Shown here piece after piece: positions 21,282 through 29,288 of a DNA stretch of 38,068 nucleotides. Below the pieces are notes generated by a model, which was not told the DNA's origin, did no database searches, and saw nothing but the letters and a program-made list of their open reading frames with translations. The translations under genes and the position numbers were made by a program. Every line of letters starts with the position of its first letter. The stretch's first letter is position 1. Source of the DNA: Pseudomonadota bacterium (lineage in GTDB: Bacteria; Pseudomonadota; Alphaproteobacteria; Rhizobiales; Pleomorphomonadaceae); the NCBI GenBank assembly GCA_023436885.1, contig JAEZHI010000010.1, positions 1 through 38,068 on the forward strand, given 5' to 3'.

Positions 21282-22544
21282 ATGTCGCTCGCCTCTCCCC
21301 TCGAAGCCTATCCCACTGACATTCCAGTTAAAAAGCAGCCGAAAGCGCCCGCAACGCCGACATTCGTCGTCAAGGGCAGCGCCGCCTACAAGCGCATCAG
21401 CCTGGCGCTGTTTCTCGCCGGCTTCGCCACCTTCTCGCTGCTCTATGCCATCCAGCCGCTGCTGCCCAATCTCGCCACCCAATATGGTGTCAGCCCGGCG
21501 ACAAGCTCGCTGGCGCTGTCGCTGACCACCGGCAGCCTTGCCATCTCCATCTTCCTGGCCGGCGCCTTTTCCGAAGGCTTCGGCCGGCGCAGCGTCATGT
21601 TCTGGTCGATGCTCGGCGCGGCGCTCTGCCACATCGGCGCGGCGATGTCGCCCAACTGGCACATGCTGCTGGTGCTGCGCGCGGCCGAGGGCTTCGTGCT
21701 CGGCGGCGTGCCGGCCGTCGCCATGGCCTATATCTCCGAGGAGATCGAACCGCGTTCGCTCGGCACCGCCATGGGGCTCTATGTCGGCGGCGTCGCCTTC
21801 GGCGGCATGGCCGGCCGCGTCGGCGTCGGCCTGCTGATGGAACTCTGCTCCTGGAGCCACGCGCTGACCGTCATCGGCGTGCTCGACCTGCTCGCCGCCG
21901 CCGGCTTTGCCCTGCTGCTGCCCCCCTCGCGCAACTTCGTCCGCCGCAAGGGCATGAGCCTCTCCGCCCACGCCCGCACCTGGCTCGGCCACCTGCGCAC
22001 GCCCGGCATGGCGCTGGTGTTCCTCTGCGGCTTCCTGGCGCTCGGCAGCTTCGTCGCCCTGTTCAACTACCTGACCTTCCGCCTGACCGCCGCCCCCTTC
22101 GGCCTGTCGCCGGGCTTCATCAGCGCCATGTTCCTAGTCTATATCGCCGGCGTCGTCGCCTCCCCCTGGGCCGGCATTCTCGCCGACCGCCACGGCCGCA
22201 TGCCGGCGCAGCTGTTCGGCGTCGCCATTATGGCCGTCGGCACGCTGATGACGCTGTCGTCCTCCATCGTGATGATCGTGCTCGGCCTCACCGGCATCAC
22301 CGGCGGCTTCTTCATCATCCATTCGGTGGCGAGCGGCTGGGTCGGCCGGCTGGCGAAGGGCTCCAAGGGCCACGCTTCTTCGCTCTATCTCCTCGCCTAT
22401 TACGCCGGCTCGTCCAGCATGGGCTCGGGCGGCGGTTGGGTTTGGAGCCTCGGCGGCTGGCCGGCCATCGTCGGCCTCGTCTCGGCCATGCTCGGCCTGA
22501 TCCTGTTCGCCACGCTCAGGATCGGCGCGCTGGAAACGATCTGA
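21282..22544 (+). CDS. MFS transporter, YnfM/12-TM family
   Basis: A 420-residue inner-membrane transporter. An N-terminal cytosolic tail of about 40 residues precedes TM1 (FLAGFATFSLLYAIQPLLPNLATQYGVSPATSSLALSLTTG). Motif A is GAFSEGFGRRSVMFWSM, and GMLADRHGR-like AGILADRHGRMPAQL marks the second half. The pattern IQPLLPxLxxxFGVSPAxSSLxLSLTT is typical of the YnfM (arabinose-polymer-like) transporters. It is divergent from LysR, a frequent pairing. The substrate is unknown. Confidence 0.88.
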   Translation: MSLASPLEAYPTDIPVKKQPKAPATPTFVVKGSAAYKRISLALFLAGFATFSLLYAIQPLLPNLATQYGVSPATSSLALSLTTGSLAISIFLAGAFSEGFGRRSVMFWSMLGAALCHIGAAMSPNWHMLLVLRAAEGFVLGGVPAVAMAYISEEIEPRSLGTAMGLYVGGVAFGGMAGRVGVGLLMELCSWSHALTVIGVLDLLAAAGFALLLPPSRNFVRRKGMSLSAHARTWLGHLRTPGMALVFLCGFLALGSFVALFNYLTFRLTAAPFGLSPGFISAMFLVYIAGVVASPWAGILADRHGRMPAQLFGVAIMAVGTLMTLSSSIVMIVLGLTGITGGFFIIHSVASGWVGRLAKGSKGHASSLYLLAYYAGSSSMGSGGGWVWSLGGWPAIVGLVSAMLGLILFATLRIGALETI

Positions 22545-22573
22545 ACCGAAACCGTCTCCCAAAAGTCATGCTG

Positions 22574-22606
22574 CCGTCCGATGATGGGTCATCAAGATTC
22601 GGACGG
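22574..22606 (+). terminator. hairpin between MFS and RES genes
   Basis: CCGTCCGA (22574-22581) pairs with TCGGACGG (22599-22606) around a 17-base loop. It lies 30 bp after the MFS stop and ends six bases before the GTG start of the RES gene, with no T-tract. It could be a weak terminator, an operator, or a structure limiting RES translation. Confidence 0.4.
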
Positions 22607-22611
22607 ACAGC

Positions 22612-23145
22612 GTGACCCAACCACCCTTTCGCAAGATCTCCGGCCGCTTCTACCGCACCGTGGTGGTGGAGCGGCTGGATCATTTGCTCGACCCGCCGGG
22701 GCCGCACAGTGCCGGCCGCTATCACCGGCACGGCCAGCCGACGCTCTACACCAGCGCCGAGCCCGCATGGGCCATCATGGCCACCGCCGGCTACATACGC
22801 GAGGATGGCCTGAAGCGCGTCGTCGTGCCGCTTGAGATCAGCGACGCCCTGGTGGTCGACCAGCACGACGAGGACGTCTGCGCTGCCCTCGGCATCGACC
22901 GCGACCACTCCAACCTCTCCTGGCGCATCGCCCTGTCCGAGGGGCGCGAACCGCCGTCCTGGCGCAGCGCCGACCTCGCCCGCGCGGCCGGCGCCGACGG
23001 CATCATCGACCGCTCCCGCCAGATCGAGGGCGGCTGGCACCTCAATCTCTTCCGCTGGAACGCCCTCGGCGGCCCCAAGGTGGAAATCGCCGGCGATCCC
23101 GTGCCAGTGGTGCTCAGCGCCGATGGGCCGAAGTGGGGGCTGTGA
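22612..23145 (+). CDS. RES domain protein, no adjacent Xre antitoxin
   Basis: A 177-residue RES-domain protein. RES toxins are NAD-degrading enzymes of the RES-Xre toxin-antitoxin family. Visible pieces are GRFYR (11-15, the arginine), GRYHRHGQPTLYTSAEPAWAIMA (41-63) and DGIIDRSRQ (the serine, about 125-130). In the middle block the usual catalytic glutamate aligns with Ala in AWAIMA, so one of the three name-giving residues may be missing. The start is GTG. Neither neighbour is an Xre-type antitoxin: MFS upstream, Lrp downstream on the other strand. It may be a non-toxic relative or rely on a distant partner. Confidence 0.78.
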   Translation: MTQPPFRKISGRFYRTVVVERLDHLLDPPGPHSAGRYHRHGQPTLYTSAEPAWAIMATAGYIREDGLKRVVVPLEISDALVVDQHDEDVCAALGIDRDHSNLSWRIALSEGREPPSWRSADLARAAGADGIIDRSRQIEGGWHLNLFRWNALGGPKVEIAGDPVPVVLSADGPKWGL

Positions 23146-23181
23146 GGGGCGAACCTCCGGCTCCCCGTCCGAACCGCCGCC

Positions 23182-23625
23182 TCACACGCTGCTGAGCAGC
23201 AGGCTGGTTTCGCTGTTGGCGATGCCGTCGATCAGGCGGATCTCGCGTAGCACGCGGTCGAAATCGGACAGGCTGGCGGCGCGGATGTTGGCGACCAGAT
23301 CCCAGTTGCCGTTGGTGGTGTGCAGCGAGGAGATCTCGGGGAAGCCGCGCAACTGGCGGATCACCTGCGTCGTCGACTTGCCGACCACCTCCACCATCAT
23401 CACCGCCATCACCGCGTGGTCGTCGTAATCCTCGCGCACCCGCACGGTGAAGCCGAGCAGCGTGCCGGTTTCCAGCAATCTTTCCAATCGGTTCTGCACC
23501 GTGCCGCGCGCCACCTTCAGGAGATCGGCCAGCTTGGCCAGCGGCGCCCGGCCGTCGTTCCTCAAGAGGGAGATCAGCCGGCGATCGAGTTCGTCGGGCA
23601 AATATTTGGCAATGATCGGTTCCAT
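23182..23625 (-). CDS. Lrp/AsnC family transcriptional regulator
   Basis: A 147-residue feast/famine regulator: AsnC-type HTH (LDRRLISLLRNDGRAPLAKLADLLKVARGTVQNRLERL, about 13-50) and a RAM effector domain (AVMMVEVVGKSTTQVIRQL ... WDLVANIRAASLSDFDRVL). The ATG at 23625 gives normal family length; the frame extends further but through the promoter. It is divergent from the ornithine cyclodeaminase gene; in Brucella and rhizobia, Lrp-type regulators (for example ArcR) sit beside arginase and ocd genes. Likely effectors are arginine, ornithine or proline. Confidence 0.9.
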   Translation of the reverse strand: MEPIIAKYLPDELDRRLISLLRNDGRAPLAKLADLLKVARGTVQNRLERLLETGTLLGFTVRVREDYDDHAVMAVMMVEVVGKSTTQVIRQLRGFPEISSLHTTNGNWDLVANIRAASLSDFDRVLREIRLIDGIANSETSLLLSSV

Positions 23626-23662
23626 GCAAGGCTCTGGCGTTCTGTTCAACGGGGCTGAGCGA

Positions 23663-23691
23663 TTTGTACAGTGAACCCCGCGAAATGACAA
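23663..23691 (-). promoter_or_regulatory. promoter of the lrp-type gene
   Basis: On the minus strand, TTGTCA (23691-23686) and TACAAA (23668-23663) are separated by exactly 17 bases. The predicted start is about 30 bp before the ATG at 23625. The + strand also shows TTGACA at 23696-23701 without a good -10. Both lie in the shared gap, where Lrp binding would affect both genes. Confidence 0.6.
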
Positions 23692-23763
23692 GAAATTGAC
23701 ATTTCGATAGGCGGGGTGACAGCGCTAGCATGGGGCAAAAGAACAGCCGTGGAGCCCCATCGA

Positions 23764-24813
23764 ATGAATGCGCCGTTACCGTCGGACAAGGCCTTCGTGC
23801 CCTTCGTCAGCGTCGACAACATGATGCGACTGGTCAACCGGATCGGTATCGAGCGCATGCTGATCGAACTGACGGATGCCATCGAGGCCGACTATCGGCG
23901 CTGGCCGTCGTTCGACAAGACGCCACGCCTCGCCTCGCATTCCACCGACGGGGTGATCGAGCTGATGCCGACTTCGGACGGCGAGGTCTACGGCTTCAAA
24001 TACGTCAACGGCCATCCGCGCAACCAGAGCCGTGGCCTGCAGACGGTGGCCGCCCTCGGCCTGCTCGCCCACGTGCCGACCGGCTATCCGCTGCTCGTCT
24101 CGGAGATGACGCTGCTCACCGCGTTGCGCACCGCCGCGACGTCGGCGATGGCCGCCCGGCATCTCGCCCCGCGCAACGCCCGCACGCTGGCGGTGATCGG
24201 CAACGGCGCCCAATGCGAGTTCCAGACGCTGGCCATGAAAGCGGTGCTGGGCATCGAGCGCGTGCGACTCTACGACATCGACCCGGCCGCCACCGCCAAG
24301 GCGGTGCGCAACCTCACCGGCAGGGGCATCGAGGTGATCGCCTGCGCCTCGGGCAGCGAGGCCGTCGAGGGAGCGGAGTTGATCACCACCTGCACCGCCG
24401 ACAAGCGCTATTCGACCATCCTCAGCGACAACATGGTCGGCTCGGGCGTGCACATCAACGCCATCGGCGGCGACTGCCCCGGCAAGACCGAGCTGCATCG
24501 TGACATCCTGCTGCGCTCGGACATCTTCGTCGAATACCCGCCGCAGACCCGCGTCGAGGGCGAGATCCAGCAACTGCCGGCCGACCATCCGGTGACCGAG
24601 CTATGGCAGGTGGTGAGCGGCGCGGCGCCCGGCCGCCGAAGCACCGACCAGATTACTCTGTTCGACAGCGTCGGCTTCGCCATCGAGGACTTCTCGGCGC
24701 TGCGCTATGTGCGCGAGGCGATCGTCGGCACCGGGCTCTATCTCGACCTCGACATGATCGCCGACCCCGACGACCCGCGCGACCTGTTCGGCATGGTCGA
24801 GAGGGCGCGCTGA
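23764..24813 (+). CDS. ocd: ornithine cyclodeaminase
   Basis: A 349-residue OCD/mu-crystallin family enzyme converting L-ornithine to L-proline and ammonia with NAD. The substrate motif FKYVNGHPRNQSRGLQTV (78-95) with K79, the Rossmann turn GNGAQCEFQ (146-154), TTCTADKRYSTILSDNMVGSGVHINAIGGDCPGKTEL with the catalytic Asp in GGD, and FVEYPPQTRVEGEIQQ are as in the bacterial ornithine enzymes rather than the alanine dehydrogenase branch. The ATG at 23764 is at the domain start. It is followed after two bases by ctlX, so the two form an operon; Lrp is divergent. Confidence 0.92.
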   Translation: MNAPLPSDKAFVPFVSVDNMMRLVNRIGIERMLIELTDAIEADYRRWPSFDKTPRLASHSTDGVIELMPTSDGEVYGFKYVNGHPRNQSRGLQTVAALGLLAHVPTGYPLLVSEMTLLTALRTAATSAMAARHLAPRNARTLAVIGNGAQCEFQTLAMKAVLGIERVRLYDIDPAATAKAVRNLTGRGIEVIACASGSEAVEGAELITTCTADKRYSTILSDNMVGSGVHINAIGGDCPGKTELHRDILLRSDIFVEYPPQTRVEGEIQQLPADHPVTELWQVVSGAAPGRRSTDQITLFDSVGFAIEDFSALRYVREAIVGTGLYLDLDMIADPDDPRDLFGMVERAR

Positions 24814-24815
24814 CC

Positions 24816-25745
24816 ATGGCCCGACCGATGAGACTTTCCCCGCAGGCCCCGGCCGCCGTGGTGATGGTGCGGCCGCACCATTTCACCGTCAATACCGAGA
24901 CCGCCGCCGACAACCGCTTCCAGGTGACGGGCGACGACGGCGGACTGGCGCCGCTGGCCTATGCCGAGATCACCCGCGCCGCTGCGGCGCTGGAGGCGGC
25001 CGGCGTCACCGTGCACCTGTTCGAGGACACGGGCACCGACACGCCGGATTCGGTGTTTCCCAACAACTGGTTCTCCACCCATGCCGGCGGCCACGTGGCG
25101 ATCTACCCGATGAAGGCGCCGAGCCGCCGCCGCGAGCGGCGCGCCGATGTTATCGAGATGCTGAAGAGCCGCTATCGCGTGCAGGAGGTGGTGGACTATT
25201 CCGGCCTTGAGCCGGATGGCCTCTACCTCGAAGGCACGGGCGCCATGGTGCTCGACCACATCGACCGGGTGGCCTATGCCGTGCGCTCCGACCGCACCGA
25301 CCCGATCGCGCTGGAGCGTTTCTGCACCCAATTCAACTTCGAGCCGATGGTGTTCGAGGCGCGCGACGGCGACGGCATGCCGATCTACCACACCAACGTC
25401 TTGATGTGCATCGCCAGCGACTTCGCGCTGATCGGCTTGGACATGATGACCGAGCCGGCGCGGCGGCGGGAGATCGTCGACCGGCTGGAGCAGTCCGGCC
25501 GGCGGGTGATCGGCCTCGGCAACGACCAGATCGCCCGCTTCGCCGGCAACGCGCTGGAGCTGCAGGGCCGTGACCGCCGTCTGCTGGCCCTCTCCACCAC
25601 GGCGCGCGACGCCCTCGACGCCAAGCAGATCGCCGCCATCGAGGAGACCGCCACCCTGTTGCCGCTCCACATCCCCACCATCGAGCGTGCCGGTGGATCG
25701 GTGCGCTGCACGCTGGCGGGGGTGCATCTGACGGCGCGGCATTGA
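24816..25745 (+). CDS. ctlX: citrulline utilization hydrolase CtlX (guanidino-group-modifying family)
   Basis: A 309-residue pentein-fold hydrolase of the arginine deiminase/amidinotransferase superfamily. Marks are VVMVRPHHFTVN, SVFPNNWFSTH (79-89), the acidic YLEGTGAMVLDH (137-148), PIYHTNVLMCI with H192, and the nucleophile C298 in GGSVRCTLAGVHL. CtlX proteins hydrolyse the ureido group of citrulline to give ornithine, which the upstream cyclodeaminase would turn into proline. The start follows the ocd stop by two bases. The name rests on motifs and context; a related dimethylarginine-type activity is not excluded. Confidence 0.87.
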   Translation: MARPMRLSPQAPAAVVMVRPHHFTVNTETAADNRFQVTGDDGGLAPLAYAEITRAAAALEAAGVTVHLFEDTGTDTPDSVFPNNWFSTHAGGHVAIYPMKAPSRRRERRADVIEMLKSRYRVQEVVDYSGLEPDGLYLEGTGAMVLDHIDRVAYAVRSDRTDPIALERFCTQFNFEPMVFEARDGDGMPIYHTNVLMCIASDFALIGLDMMTEPARRREIVDRLEQSGRRVIGLGNDQIARFAGNALELQGRDRRLLALSTTARDALDAKQIAAIEETATLLPLHIPTIERAGGSVRCTLAGVHLTARH

Positions 25746-25760
25746 GGGGATGGGATTGGG

Positions 25761-25943
25761 GGAGAGCGATATTTGCGCCGTGCCTCTTTCTGCCTGAGGT
25801 CCTGCGCCTAAAGCGCAGGATGACAGCTTGATACGAGCTGGTGCAGCGATTACCGCTTTGTTTCCTCTATATAACTCTGTCATTCCCGCGAAGGCGGGAA
25901 CCTCAGGACAAGAAGGTGTTGAGGTTCGTATCGGGCGCCTACC
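25761..25943. repeat. composite palindromic repeat R7 with mismatched arms
   Basis: The left arm is CTGCCTGAGGTCCTGCGCCTAAAGCGCAGGATGACAG; the right arm is TGTCATTCCCGCGAAGG then CGGGAACCTCAGGACAAG. The two distal stems (CTGCGC versus TTCCCGC) differ, although each is self-complementary. This shows that each arm keeps its own hairpin rather than its match to the other arm. It lies between the convergent ctlX and ureohydrolase genes. Confidence 0.85.
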
Positions 25944-26906
25944 TCACCCCGCCTGCCGGACCAGCACGCCGAGCGCGGTGGTGATCAGGCGGGCGAAGGT
26001 GAAGGCGCCGATGCCGTCGACGTCGCGTTCGGGCATGAACTCCACGAAGTCCATGGCGGCGATGCGGCCGCGTGTGGCGGCGCCCTTGATCAGGTCGACC
26101 GCCTGATAATAGCTGAGGCCACCGGGCGCACGGCCGATGACGCCGGGGATCAGCGCCGGGTCGAGGGCGTCGGCGTCGATGCAGACGATGATGTCGCTGC
26201 CCTCGGGGATCAGCTCGATCACCGCCTCGACGCCGCGCTTGTGCAGCTCGTAGGCGGTGACGAAGCGGACGCCCCAGGCGAGCGCGTCTTCGTAATCGCC
26301 GGTCGAAGCCGAGCCGATGCCACGGGCGCCGACCTGGATGATGCGCTCGACATGCGGCATTTCCGACGCCCGGCGCATGGTCGACGACAGGCCCATGCGC
26401 TCGCCCATGTGGGTCTCGCGCCAGTCGATGTGGGCGTCGATCTGCAGCACGGTGTAGCGGCGGCCGGCAGCGTGGTCGCCCACCGCCTCGATCATCGGGA
26501 TCGGCACGGAATCGTCACCGCCCAAGAGCACCGGCACCGCGCCCCGGCCGATGATGCGGCCGACGGCATCGCGGATGCCGGCGCGATTGGCGGCGCTGTC
26601 GGTTTCGCTGAAGGCAAGGTTGCCGCAATCGACCGGCCGGAGGGCCGGCGTCGGGAACACCGGTCCGCCATGGTCAAAATCGTGGCGGTCGACATTGGCC
26701 GTGAGCACGCCGGTGGCCTGGCGCAGCGCTTCCGGCGCATTGCGGCAATAGGCGCCGACCGAGGCGTAGGGCGTGGCGGCCGGCGCGCCGAGGATGGCGA
26801 CCGGCGCCGTCAGCGTGTCGAGATCGGCGCAGGTGGCGAGGTTGAGGAAGCTGGTGGTCTCGGCATCGGCGCCGTAGAGGGCGCCGAGGTTCGGCTTGCT
26901 GTCCAA
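25944..26906 (-). CDS. ureohydrolase (arginase/agmatinase family), GGDDS variant
   Basis: A 320-residue manganese ureohydrolase that would release urea from a guanidino compound. Metal motifs: D157-A-H159-I-D161 (DAHIDWRE) and D244-A-D246 (CIDADALDPA). The first motif, normally GGDHS with a metal-binding histidine, reads GGDDS: Asp132 replaces the His. The substrate loop is therefore possibly adapted to something other than arginine or agmatine. It is the last gene of the ABC importer operon, 37 bp after the permease, consistent with a substrate that the importer brings in. Product ornithine would feed the ocd gene nearby. Confidence 0.87.
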   Translation of the reverse strand: MDSKPNLGALYGADAETTSFLNLATCADLDTLTAPVAILGAPAATPYASVGAYCRNAPEALRQATGVLTANVDRHDFDHGGPVFPTPALRPVDCGNLAFSETDSAANRAGIRDAVGRIIGRGAVPVLLGGDDSVPIPMIEAVGDHAAGRRYTVLQIDAHIDWRETHMGERMGLSSTMRRASEMPHVERIIQVGARGIGSASTGDYEDALAWGVRFVTAYELHKRGVEAVIELIPEGSDIIVCIDADALDPALIPGVIGRAPGGLSYYQAVDLIKGAATRGRIAAMDFVEFMPERDVDGIGAFTFARLITTALGVLVRQAG

Positions 26907-26943
26907 GATAGATCTCCGGAGAACAGGAATGCGAGGAAGAGGG

Positions 26944-27636
26944 TCAGCCCATGCATGTCGTGAGGTGCCTGCCCCAGCGGCGGTGTGCCAGCTGGAAGGC
27001 GGAGACCAGAACGGCGGTCAGCACCAGATAGATGCCGGCGGCGGTCACATAGGGTTCGAACTGGATGTAGTCGGTCAGCGTGATCTTGCGGGCAACGCCG
27101 GTGGTCTCCAGAAGCGTGACGGTGCTGGCCAGCGAGGTTGCGTGCAGCATCATGATCATCTCATTGCTGTAGAGCGGCAGCGAGCGGGTGAACATGGCGG
27201 GGATCAGGATGCGGCGGGCGGCGATCCAGGGCGACATGCCGTAGGCACGGGCGGCCTCGATCTCGCCGGTCGGAATGTGGCGGAGGCCACCGGCGAAGAT
27301 CTCGGTGGTGTAGGCGGCGGAGTTGAGCACGAAGGCGGCGAGCACGCAGACCATCGGGCTCGACAGCCACGGCCAGACAAAGCTCAGGCGCACCAACTCG
27401 AACTGGGCGAGGCCGAAGTAGATCAGGAACAGCTGCACCAGGAGCGGCGTGCCGCGAAAGATCAGCGTGTAGGTCAGAACCGCGTAGCGCAGCCACGGCC
27501 GGCGGCTGTTGCGGGCAAAGGCGAGCGGCAGCGCCACGAAGAAGGAAATGGCGAGCGAGGCCACCGTCAGCGTGACGGTGAGGCGGGCGCCCTCGGCGTA
27601 AGCCCCGAGGTTTTCGGCGATGACACTCCAGTTCAC
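26944..27636 (-). CDS. polar amino acid ABC transporter permease (HisM/OccM type)
   Basis: A 230-residue inner-membrane permease with five predicted segments. The HEQRo-type start LTVTLTVASLAISFFVALPLAFARNS, the EAA loop GEIEAARAYGMSPWIAARRILIP and FRGTPLLVQLFLIYFG are diagnostic. It overlaps the upstream permease by four bases (ATGA). It forms a heterodimer with that permease and works with the ATPase at 29289 and the binding protein at 28455. Confidence 0.92.
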   Translation of the reverse strand: MNWSVIAENLGAYAEGARLTVTLTVASLAISFFVALPLAFARNSRRPWLRYAVLTYTLIFRGTPLLVQLFLIYFGLAQFELVRLSFVWPWLSSPMVCVLAAFVLNSAAYTTEIFAGGLRHIPTGEIEAARAYGMSPWIAARRILIPAMFTRSLPLYSNEMIMMLHATSLASTVTLLETTGVARKITLTDYIQFEPYVTAAGIYLVLTAVLVSAFQLAHRRWGRHLTTCMG

Positions 27637-28322
27637 AGCGTCAGCTCCCGGTGGCCGATCTCATAGCGGCGGGCGACCATTCCCAGCACGACCAGCGAGA
27701 CGAGCGTCAGGAACAGGTAGAAGCCGGCGGCGACCAGATAGAAGTTGAAGGGCTTGCCGGTGGCCTCGGCGGCGCCCTTGGCGCGGAACATCACGTCCTG
27801 CAGGCCGATCAGCGACACCAGCGCCGTGCCCTTGACCAGCACCAGCCAGTTGTTGGTGAAGCCCGGCAGCGACAGGCGGATCATCTGCGGCAGGATGATG
27901 CGCCAGAACATGCGGCGGCGGCTGAGGCCATAGGCGATGGCCGCCTCGATCTGCCCTTTCGGGATGCCCTGCAGGGCCGACTTGAAGGTCTCGGTCATGT
28001 AGGCGCCGAAGATCAGGCCGAGCGTGGCGGTGCCGGCCACCTCCGGCGAGAACTCGACGCGGGCGTCGATGCCGAGGCTGTCGATGGTCTGGTTGAGGAG
28101 GGCCGGCAGGCTGTAGAAGACCAGCAGCATGACCACGAGGTCGGGAATGCCGCGCACCACGAAGGTATAGACGGAGGCAATCGCCCTGAGCCCGCCGTGC
28201 CGCGACAGCTTGGCGAAGGCGGCGAGAAGGCCGAGCACCGTCGCCACCACCAGCGAGGCGACGGCCAGCAGCAGGGTCGTCGACCCCGCTGCCAGAATGG
28301 TCATGATGAAGTCGGCTACCAT
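27633..28322 (-). CDS. polar amino acid ABC transporter permease (HisQ/OccQ type)
   Basis: A 229-residue inner-membrane permease: TTLLLAVASLVVATVLGLLAAFAKLS, FVVRGIPDLVVMLLVFYSLPALLNQ, EAA loop GQIEAAIAYGLSRRRMFWRIILPQMIRLSLPG. The middle EFSPEVAGTATLGLIFGAYMTETFKSALQGIP is typical of HisQ. It overlaps the next permease gene by four bases. A gap of 132 bp with two hairpins separates it from the binding-protein gene upstream. Confidence 0.92.
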   Translation of the reverse strand: MVADFIMTILAAGSTTLLLAVASLVVATVLGLLAAFAKLSRHGGLRAIASVYTFVVRGIPDLVVMLLVFYSLPALLNQTIDSLGIDARVEFSPEVAGTATLGLIFGAYMTETFKSALQGIPKGQIEAAIAYGLSRRRMFWRIILPQMIRLSLPGFTNNWLVLVKGTALVSLIGLQDVMFRAKGAAEATGKPFNFYLVAAGFYLFLTLVSLVVLGMVARRYEIGHRELTL

Positions 28323-28374
28323 CAGGCCCTATGCCAATTCGCAAGGATGCTGACGCATCCGCTCATTGAACCCA

Positions 28375-28456
28375 TTGCCGATTTCTCATCTGCATCCAGC
28401 GCATGAGAAATCGGCAAGCGGAATACCAAGTCGCATTTTCAATGCATCTTGGTATT
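28375..28456 (-). terminator. two hairpins after the binding-protein gene
   Basis: AATACCAAG (28422-28430) with CTTGGTATT (28448-28456), extendable by GCATT/AATGC, covers the binding-protein stop codon. Next on the minus strand is a perfect 15-bp stem, TTGCCGATTTCTCAT (28375-28389) with ATGAGAAATCGGCAA (28403-28417), loop 13. There is no T-tract. In importer operons such structures protect the binding-protein mRNA 3' end and reduce permease expression, giving the usual excess of binding protein. Confidence 0.75.
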
Positions 28457-29222
28457 ATTCGCTGAAGTACTTGGCGTTGAGCGCCTTGAGGGTCCCGTTG
28501 TCCTTGAGGATGGCGAGGCCCTTGTTGAAGGACTCGACCAGCTTGGGGTTCTTCTTGTTGACGGCGATGGCGACGCCCTCGCCGAACTCCTTGGCATCCT
28601 TGCCGGTCAGCTCGGGGCCGGTCAGCGCGAAGTCCTTGCCGGCGTCGGTCTTCAGGAAGCCGTGGATGATCTGGGCCTGATAGCTGATGTGCAGGTCGGC
28701 GCGGCCGGCGGTCAGCTCCAGATAGGGGGCGCTGCCGGTGTCGTAGCGCTTGATGGTGGCGTCGGGGTAATGGGCGGTAACGTAGGCATCCATCGGCGTG
28801 CCGGTCTGGACGGCGATGGTCTTGCCCTTCAGGCCCTCGGGCGTGAAGTCGAACGTGGCGCCCTTCTTGGCAACGAAGCGGAAGATCGGGTGATCGTAGA
28901 TGTCGGAGAAGGCGATGACCTGCCGGCGCTTCTCGGTGACGGTCAGCTGCGAGATCAGCGCGTCATACTTGCCGTCGATCAGACCGGGGATCATGCCGTC
29001 CCAGGCGGCATTGAAGATATTGCAATCGAGCTTGGCGGCATCGCAGATCGCCTGCATCAGCTCGACGTCGTAGCCGACCAGCTTGCCGTTGGCATCGATG
29101 GACTCGAACGGCGGGAAGGTGGCGTCGGTGGCGATGTCGATCTTGCCGTCGGCGGCGGCCACCGGGCCGGCGAAGGCTGCGAGCGCCAGGGCGAGGCAAA
29201 GCCCCTTGATCATGGTCTTCAT
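28455..29222 (-). CDS. periplasmic polar amino acid-binding protein (SBP_bac_3)
   Basis: A 255-residue secreted solute-binding protein. The signal peptide MKTMIKGLCLALALAAFAGPVAA ends near residue 23. The mature part shows KIDIATDATFPPFESIDANGKLVGYDVELMQAICDAAKLDCNIF, the cluster 3 signature, with two cysteines placed like the disulfide of LAO/histidine-binding proteins. VEEL-type ligand residues cannot be resolved; arginine, ornithine, citrulline or opines are all possible. It is the second gene of the operon, after the ATPase. Confidence 0.92.
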   Translation of the reverse strand: MKTMIKGLCLALALAAFAGPVAAADGKIDIATDATFPPFESIDANGKLVGYDVELMQAICDAAKLDCNIFNAAWDGMIPGLIDGKYDALISQLTVTEKRRQVIAFSDIYDHPIFRFVAKKGATFDFTPEGLKGKTIAVQTGTPMDAYVTAHYPDATIKRYDTGSAPYLELTAGRADLHISYQAQIIHGFLKTDAGKDFALTGPELTGKDAKEFGEGVAIAVNKKNPKLVESFNKGLAILKDNGTLKALNAKYFSE

Positions 29223-29288
29223 GGTTTCGGTCCCTCTGGATTGTTGTTGGTTGCTGGCTCAGTCGTCGTGGTGTCCGGTTGGCCCGGA

